Source: JBHJHP01 sp042219825 (GTDB taxonomy: Bacteria; Bacteroidota; Bacteroidia; Bacteroidales; UBA5342). From it: 64,000 nucleotides of DNA. Positions 59,348-64,000 of this stretch are shown piece by piece; the first letter of the stretch is position 1, and every line of letters begins with the position of its first letter. Under the pieces are notes generated by a model that was not told the DNA's origin, did no database searches, and saw only the letters and a list, made by a program, of their open reading frames with translations. Made by a program: the position numbers and the translations under genes. The stretch spans positions 1 through 64,000 of the forward strand of contig NZ_JBHJHQ010000004.1 in NCBI RefSeq assembly GCF_042219825.1. Direction: 5' to 3'.

Positions 59348-60722
59348 ATTCATGTTCCAGATCAATTTCGGGAATAATGATGCGTTGATTTTTTCGCACG
59401 ACTGCTTTTTTACGCCAGGCGCCAAATTTGTGATAAATTATAGAAAGAATTAATCCAACGGACCAGGCAATTGGGATGGCCCACCAGATGCCTTTTTCTC
59501 CCCAGATACTGCTCAGCCACCAGGCAAGAGGAATTCGTGCAATCCACAAAGATGCCAGTGTAATAAACATTGGAACCAATGTGTCTCCTGCGCCTCTGAA
59601 TAACCCCTGATAGGTGAACATGGTAGCAAAAATGATATAAAACGAGCAGACGATGCGCAGATATTCCTTACCCGCATTAACCACATCGGGAGCATCTGTA
59701 AACAGATGCATCAGTTGATCATCGAAAAGGATGACAAGCAGTGAAACGGCAATGGAAATACCGCCAGCCATAATTACTGTGGTTATGTGTCCTTTGTTGA
59801 CACGATCCATACTTCCTGCTCCTACATTTTGTCCCACAAAAGATGACAGTGCTGATCCAAAGATCATCGCCGGCATAGATGCGATGGCATCAATTCTGCC
59901 AGCCACAGTATATGCTGCAAGTACGCTGGTTCCGAATTTACTGACTATCGTAATCAATGCAGCCATTCCAAGTGCTACAAATGTTTGCTGAAAACCGGTT
60001 GGAAGACCGATGCGTAAACTCTGACGGAAGAGCAGTTTGTCGAAAACCATCTCTTTAATTTTGAAAGAAATGATTTCATGTTTCCGGTTCAGATATATGG
60101 CAGCACTTATAAAAGCTGTGCCGTGTGCTATAATGGTTGCCAGCGCTACGCCACTTACACCCATTTTGAAAACAACTACAAATAGCACGTCAAGCACTAT
60201 ATTTACCACGGTTGCCAGAATTGTAAAGATAAGTGGCGTGCGTGAATCTCCTAAACCCCGTAAAACTGAAGTAACGCCATTATAACCAAAGAAGAAGATT
60301 TGCCCGGCTACATAAATTCTGAAGTAGACAGTTGCATCATCAAACACGTTATCGGGTACATTTATCAGGCGAAATAAAGGATTGCTGAGCGATACGCCTA
60401 ATACTGATACAACTATCGCGGCAAAGAACAGGAATATAAATATGGTGGACACGGCCTTTTTTACCTGGTTCATTTCTTTGGCTCCGTAATATTGTGAAAT
60501 GACCACAGATGCACCGCTTCCCACGCCAATTACCATGGCGATCAAAACGTAAATAACCGGAAATGAGGATCCGACAGCGGCAAGCGCCTCCTTCCCGATA
60601 AACTTCCCCACAACAATACTGTCAACAATGGAGTAAAGCTGTTGGAAAACGTTTCCCAGAACCATGGGAAGGGCGAACGTGAAAATTTGTTTGCTCACAG
60701 AGCCTTTGGTGAGATCTCTCAT
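59346..60722 (-). CDS. MATE-family efflux transporter
   Basis: 458 aa with twelve membrane helices in two six-helix halves. N-terminal LTKGSVSKQIFTFALPMVLG, LYSIVDSIVVGKFIGKEALA and GSGASVVISQYYGAK are typical of the NorM/DinF MATE fold, and the second half repeats them (GSALSSFVGQNVGAGSMDRV, YQGLFRGAGDTLVPM). Drug or metabolite:Na+/H+ antiport; the substrate cannot be told. Unlinked to its neighbours. Confidence 0.92.
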   Translation of the reverse strand: MRDLTKGSVSKQIFTFALPMVLGNVFQQLYSIVDSIVVGKFIGKEALAAVGSSFPVIYVLIAMVIGVGSGASVVISQYYGAKEMNQVKKAVSTIFIFLFFAAIVVSVLGVSLSNPLFRLINVPDNVFDDATVYFRIYVAGQIFFFGYNGVTSVLRGLGDSRTPLIFTILATVVNIVLDVLFVVVFKMGVSGVALATIIAHGTAFISAAIYLNRKHEIISFKIKEMVFDKLLFRQSLRIGLPTGFQQTFVALGMAALITIVSKFGTSVLAAYTVAGRIDAIASMPAMIFGSALSSFVGQNVGAGSMDRVNKGHITTVIMAGGISIAVSLLVILFDDQLMHLFTDAPDVVNAGKEYLRIVCSFYIIFATMFTYQGLFRGAGDTLVPMFITLASLWIARIPLAWWLSSIWGEKGIWWAIPIAWSVGLILSIIYHKFGAWRKKAVVRKNQRIIIPEIDLEHE

Positions 60723-60809
60723 AAATGAATCACAATATGCCTAAGTCTGCAAAATTGCAAAGGTGTGAGTTTTCAGGAAAAGAAGAAAATTATGGCAGAA
60801 AAATTGACG

Positions 60810-61271
60810 TTATTTAATAGGCGGTTGTTTGCTGTATGCTTCTTCCATGGAAATAATCGTTTCGGTAGAAGAAATTCCTTCAATATTCTGAAACTGATCA
60901 TGAATAATACTCAGTAAATGGCGGTTGTTTTTGGCATAAACTTTTAAAAACATGGCATACTTTCCTGTTGTATAATGTACTTCCACCACTTCCGGTATTT
61001 TGTTAAGTTCTTCCACGACACCATGAAAAAGTGATGCCTTTTTAAGGAAAACCCCAACAAAACCACAGGTTTCGTATCCCAATGACGCCGGATTTAACAC
61101 AAACTCAGAACCCTTTATCACCCCCATATTTATCAGCCTCTGTATACGCTGATGGATAGCCGCACCGGAAACATCACACTCACGTGCAACTTCTAAAAAC
61201 GGAATACGTGCATTTTCACAGATAATGGATAAAATTTTCTTGTCAAGTTCGTCTAATTCGCGGTGTGCCAT
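60810..61271 (-). CDS. Lrp/AsnC-family transcriptional regulator
   Basis: 153 aa from the ATG at 61271 (MAHRELDELDKKILSIIC); the frame stays open to 61316 but the added residues lie before the conserved start. HTH about 20-58 (RIPFLEVARECDVSGAAIHQ, RIQRLINMGVI) and RAM ligand domain about 75-143 (CGFVGVFLKK, VVEVHYTTGKYAMFLKVYAK, STETIISME). Senses amino acids or related metabolites. Monocistronic. Confidence 0.93.
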   Translation of the reverse strand: MAHRELDELDKKILSIICENARIPFLEVARECDVSGAAIHQRIQRLINMGVIKGSEFVLNPASLGYETCGFVGVFLKKASLFHGVVEELNKIPEVVEVHYTTGKYAMFLKVYAKNNRHLLSIIHDQFQNIEGISSTETIISMEEAYSKQPPIK

Positions 61272-61370
61272 AGTTTTAATATAGTTTACAAATTGGATAG
61301 ATGTACATTCTACCAAATAACAAATCTAATATTTTAATTATAAATTGTAAGTAAAATAGCGAAAAAAATA

Positions 61371-62639
61371 TCAAACTCTAAGATTTTTAAAATCAGAACC
61401 TGTCGGTGCCTGAAAGACTCTCAAGCCGAATTCGGGTATTATGGCCAGAACATGATCGAAAATATCTGCCTGAATAGCTTCGTAGTTTGCCCAGGCCTGA
61501 TCATTGCTAAATACATAAATTTCAAGTGGAATGCCTTTGTCTGTCGGTTGTAACTGTCTGACAAGAAAGGTCATATCCTGATGGATCTTCGGATGTTGCT
61601 TCAGGTAGTTTTCGAGGTATTTTCTGAAAATTCCCAGGTTGGTCATCCGCCGTCCGTTATAAACCTCATTTTCTCCGATTTTAAGTTTCTTATTGTATTC
61701 TTCAATTTCAATCTCTTTCTTGTTCACATAATCTTTCAGCATGTGAAAGGTTTTAAATTTTTTAAGCATCTCCGGAGGCGCAAACATTACACTGCTCATA
61801 TCAATATTGATGGACCGTTTAATTCTGCGTCCACCTGATTCACTCATTCCGCGCCAGTTCTGGAACGAGTCAGAAACCAGGGCGTAAGTTGGAATAGTTG
61901 AAATGGTTTTATCCCAATTTTGAACTTTAACGGTTGTCAGATTAATTTCAATTACGTCACCGTCAGCATTGAATTTCGGCATGGAGATCCAGTCGCCCGG
62001 TTTTACCATATCATTTCCACTAAGCTGAACACTGGCGACCAGCCCCAGTATGGTATCTTTAAATACCAGAATAAGAACTGCAGCGAGTGCACCAATCCCG
62101 GTAAAGATTTTGGTCATGTTAATGTTGAAAATAATTGAAATAATGGCCAGAAATGTGAAGATGTAAAAAATGATTTTGAACAACTGGACATATCCTTTGA
62201 TGGATCTGTTTTGTGAAATGGGAAACTGGTTGTAAATATCGTGCAGTGCATCCATAAAAGCGATCAGTACAAATAATATATTAAACGCAATGAACACAAA
62301 ACATATATCTTCGAGGAACGACAGGAACAGATTGGAATCCGGGAATGCCGTTGGAAGTAGAAAATAAACAACCAGAACGGGAGCAATATGTGCCAGCTTA
62401 CTGAAAACTTTTCGTTCCAGAAAAATATCATCGTATTTGTTTTTTGTTTTCTTTATGATCCGGGCAACAATCGCAATGATGATCTTTCTGAAAACAAAAT
62501 CTACAGCTATGCTTAAAATAATTATAACTGCAAATATGCTGATAGTACGAAGAGTTTCTGCTGTAGACTGTGCAAAGCCGTGATTTGTAAACCAGCTGAG
62601 AATTGTGTCACTGAGCTTCTGATAAAATTCAATATCCAT
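61371..62639 (-). CDS. MscS-family mechanosensitive channel
   Basis: 422 aa from the ATG at 62639 (MDIEFYQKLSDTILSWF). Four or five membrane helices in the first 190 residues, the pore-lining helix near KIFTGIGALAAVLILVFKDT, the beta domain DMVKPGDWISMPKFNADGDV and a large C-terminal domain with LEIYVFSNDQAWANYEAIQA. The long C-terminal part and the GDWI beta segment resemble the YbdG subgroup. The frame is open to 62672, but the -7 box at 62670-62677 lies there, so the ATG at 62639 is preferred. Confidence 0.88.
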   Translation of the reverse strand: MDIEFYQKLSDTILSWFTNHGFAQSTAETLRTISIFAVIIILSIAVDFVFRKIIIAIVARIIKKTKNKYDDIFLERKVFSKLAHIAPVLVVYFLLPTAFPDSNLFLSFLEDICFVFIAFNILFVLIAFMDALHDIYNQFPISQNRSIKGYVQLFKIIFYIFTFLAIISIIFNINMTKIFTGIGALAAVLILVFKDTILGLVASVQLSGNDMVKPGDWISMPKFNADGDVIEINLTTVKVQNWDKTISTIPTYALVSDSFQNWRGMSESGGRRIKRSINIDMSSVMFAPPEMLKKFKTFHMLKDYVNKKEIEIEEYNKKLKIGENEVYNGRRMTNLGIFRKYLENYLKQHPKIHQDMTFLVRQLQPTDKGIPLEIYVFSNDQAWANYEAIQADIFDHVLAIIPEFGLRVFQAPTGSDFKNLRV

Positions 62640-62669
62640 TTGACTTAAATTTGCTATTATTGTGGAAAA

Positions 62670-62677
62670 CAAAATTA
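62670..62677 (-). promoter_or_regulatory. -7 promoter box of the MscS gene
   Basis: TAATTTTG on the minus strand fits TAnnTTTG; transcription would begin near 62663, which rules out a translation start at 62672. Confidence 0.55.
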
Positions 62678-62689
62678 TAATAAAGACAC

Positions 62690-63973
62690 ATGAAAAAAAA
62701 AGGTCTTATCATTCTCTTTACTTTTTACAGTGTAATTCTTTTCGCTGAAGTTAATTATAACGCTTTTTTTACAAATAAGGTGCTCCGGGTCGATCTGGTT
62801 TTGTCCGGTAACAAAACATCTCAAATGGCATCTGTTTCCCAGGTTTACGAAGAAAAACAGTGGGGTGGGCGTACTACAAAACTGGATGAGTTTCATGGGA
62901 AAGGAACCTATAAATATGATTTATATGATTTGAATACTGGAAAACTTATTTATACCGATGGGTTCAGTACACTTTTTCAGGAATGGCAGACAACAGATGA
63001 AGCCGAAAACATCGAACGGTCCATGGAAAACACAATTTATGCTCCATTACCCCAAAAAGATGTGAGGTTTGTTCTTGTTCATCGTGTGGATGGATTATTT
63101 ACCGACACACTTCTAAATATTAATCTGAATCCTGAAGGTGAAATTGTTCGACCTACAGAAACTCCTGACTCAAAGACAAAAGATATATTAATCAGTGGAA
63201 AAACAGATGAATGTATTGATATTGTTCTGATTGCTGAAGGATATACCAAATATGATGAAAAATTGTTTTTTGAAGATGCGCAAAATTTTGCAGATGCCTT
63301 ATTTACGTCAAAGCCATTTGCAGAAAATAAAGGTAAGTTTAATATCCGTGCCGTTATGTCGTATTCAGAAGAGGAAGGAGCAGATGATCCAGAACAGGCT
63401 ATTTATGTGAAGACAGCTCTTAATTCGTCTTATAATACGCTTTACAGCGACAGGTACTTAATGACAAATGACCTGTATGATGTCAGCAATTACGCCTCCC
63501 TTGTACCGCATGATCAGATCATTATTCTGGTAAACAGTGAGAAATACGGAGGTGGGGGTATTTATAATTTTTACAGTATAAATTCAACCCGGGGACGCAA
63601 AAATCAACAGGTTTTTATTCATGAGTTTGGACATTCGTTTGCTGGTTTGGCGGATGAATATTATACATCAGATGTATCCTATAACGATTTTTTCCCGGCA
63701 GATATAGAGCCATGGGAACCGAACGTTACAACGCTTGTTGATTTCGATAGTAAATGGAAGGATATGCTGGATCAGGACACCCCGGTTCCTACACCTGCAA
63801 AAAATAAATATAAAAATACCATCGGTGTGTATGAAGGAGGAGGCTATGTTGCCAAAGGAGTGTACCGTCCGTTTATTGATTGCAGGATGAAAACAAATGA
63901 GGCAGAAGACTTTTGCCCGGTATGTGCCAGGGCAATAGTGCGTACCATAAACTTTTATACTAAAGGAGACTAA
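62690..63973 (+). CDS. M64-family (IgA peptidase-like) metallopeptidase
   Basis: 427 aa with a signal peptide ending VILFA. An N-terminal beta domain (about 20-150, M64_N-like: YNAFFTNKVLRVDLVLSGN, YDLYDLNTGKLIYTDGF) is followed by the peptidase: CIDIVLIAEGYTKYDE, DPEQAIYVKTALNSSYNTL and HEFGHSFAGLADEYY with zinc ligands His311 and His315 and Glu312 as base. A C-terminal FCPVCARAI holds two Cys. The family was named for a clostridial IgA protease, but substrates in Bacteroidota are unknown. Only 27 nt follow in the window. Confidence 0.9.
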   Translation: MKKKGLIILFTFYSVILFAEVNYNAFFTNKVLRVDLVLSGNKTSQMASVSQVYEEKQWGGRTTKLDEFHGKGTYKYDLYDLNTGKLIYTDGFSTLFQEWQTTDEAENIERSMENTIYAPLPQKDVRFVLVHRVDGLFTDTLLNINLNPEGEIVRPTETPDSKTKDILISGKTDECIDIVLIAEGYTKYDEKLFFEDAQNFADALFTSKPFAENKGKFNIRAVMSYSEEEGADDPEQAIYVKTALNSSYNTLYSDRYLMTNDLYDVSNYASLVPHDQIIILVNSEKYGGGGIYNFYSINSTRGRKNQQVFIHEFGHSFAGLADEYYTSDVSYNDFFPADIEPWEPNVTTLVDFDSKWKDMLDQDTPVPTPAKNKYKNTIGVYEGGGYVAKGVYRPFIDCRMKTNEAEDFCPVCARAIVRTINFYTKGD

Positions 63974-64000
63974 TTTCTACCAGAAGTCATCCGGAGAATC

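Overview
The window is a gene-dense, AT-rich chromosomal stretch of a Bacteroidota bacterium, most likely of the order Bacteroidales/Marinilabiliales type (inferred from gene content; no rRNA or marker phylogeny is available here). The signs are a SusC/SusD pair, TonB-receptor/DUF4249 genes, three type IX secretion (T9SS) C-terminal sorting domains, many lipoproteins with Bacteroidota-style lipoboxes, mostly absent Shine-Dalgarno sequences, and promoters of the Bacteroidota type (-33 TTTG, 18-19 nt, -7 TAnnTTTG). No insertion sequence, prophage, CRISPR array or rRNA operon was seen. One tRNA gene, tRNA-Pro(CGG), is present.

Layout. 1-6000: tail of a T9SS-secreted protein, a fasciclin-domain lipoprotein, and a 1217-aa secreted multidomain protein (two LamG-like domains, thrombospondin type 3 calcium repeats, a BNR_4 propeller resembling ulvan-lyase-type polysaccharide lyases, T9SS tail). 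6000-14700: housekeeping mdh and ychF, then an envelope set (beta-helix lipoprotein, secreted endonuclease/phosphatase-fold enzyme, DUF1460 amidase-like lipoprotein), a secreted leucine-rich-repeat protein and truC. 14970-23740: a serine hydrolase, a LytS/LytTR two-component pair whose kinase carries a thioredoxin-like ectodomain, DUF4180, a small barrel-like protein, a lipoprotein and a lone beta-propeller protein. 24058-31360: ROK kinase plus sugar MFS transporter, an intergenic repeat tract, tRNA-Pro, a DUF2027-Smr protein divergent from queA, and a PIF1-type helicase fused to TPRs.

31360-44108 is nutrient-acquisition territory: a SusC/SusD operon with two small lipoproteins, followed by a second operon of an unknown exported protein, a TonB receptor with an STN-like domain, a DUF4249 lipoprotein and an MG2-like exported protein. 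44123-51729: S41 peptidase lipoprotein, a stand-alone B3/4 protein, a lipoprotein, the two tRNA methylthiotransferases mtaB and miaB, a ferredoxin-NADP reductase-like flavoprotein and lipA.

51733-58540 (minus strand) is a seven-gene unit: TetR regulator, LolA-like carrier, two FtsX/LolC-type permeases, LolD-type ATPase, CAP-domain protein, outer-membrane barrel. It reads as a complete self-regulated envelope trafficking route separate from housekeeping Lol and is the best candidate for an undescribed system; its TetR also contains a canonical EF-hand loop. The window ends with hsp20, a MATE exporter, an Lrp/AsnC regulator, an MscS channel and an M64 metallopeptidase. Several intergenic regions carry repeats: heptad-periodic tracts with hairpins at three loci, a tandem repeat pair before the tRNA, and a GTCATTCTGAG-type inverted repeat.
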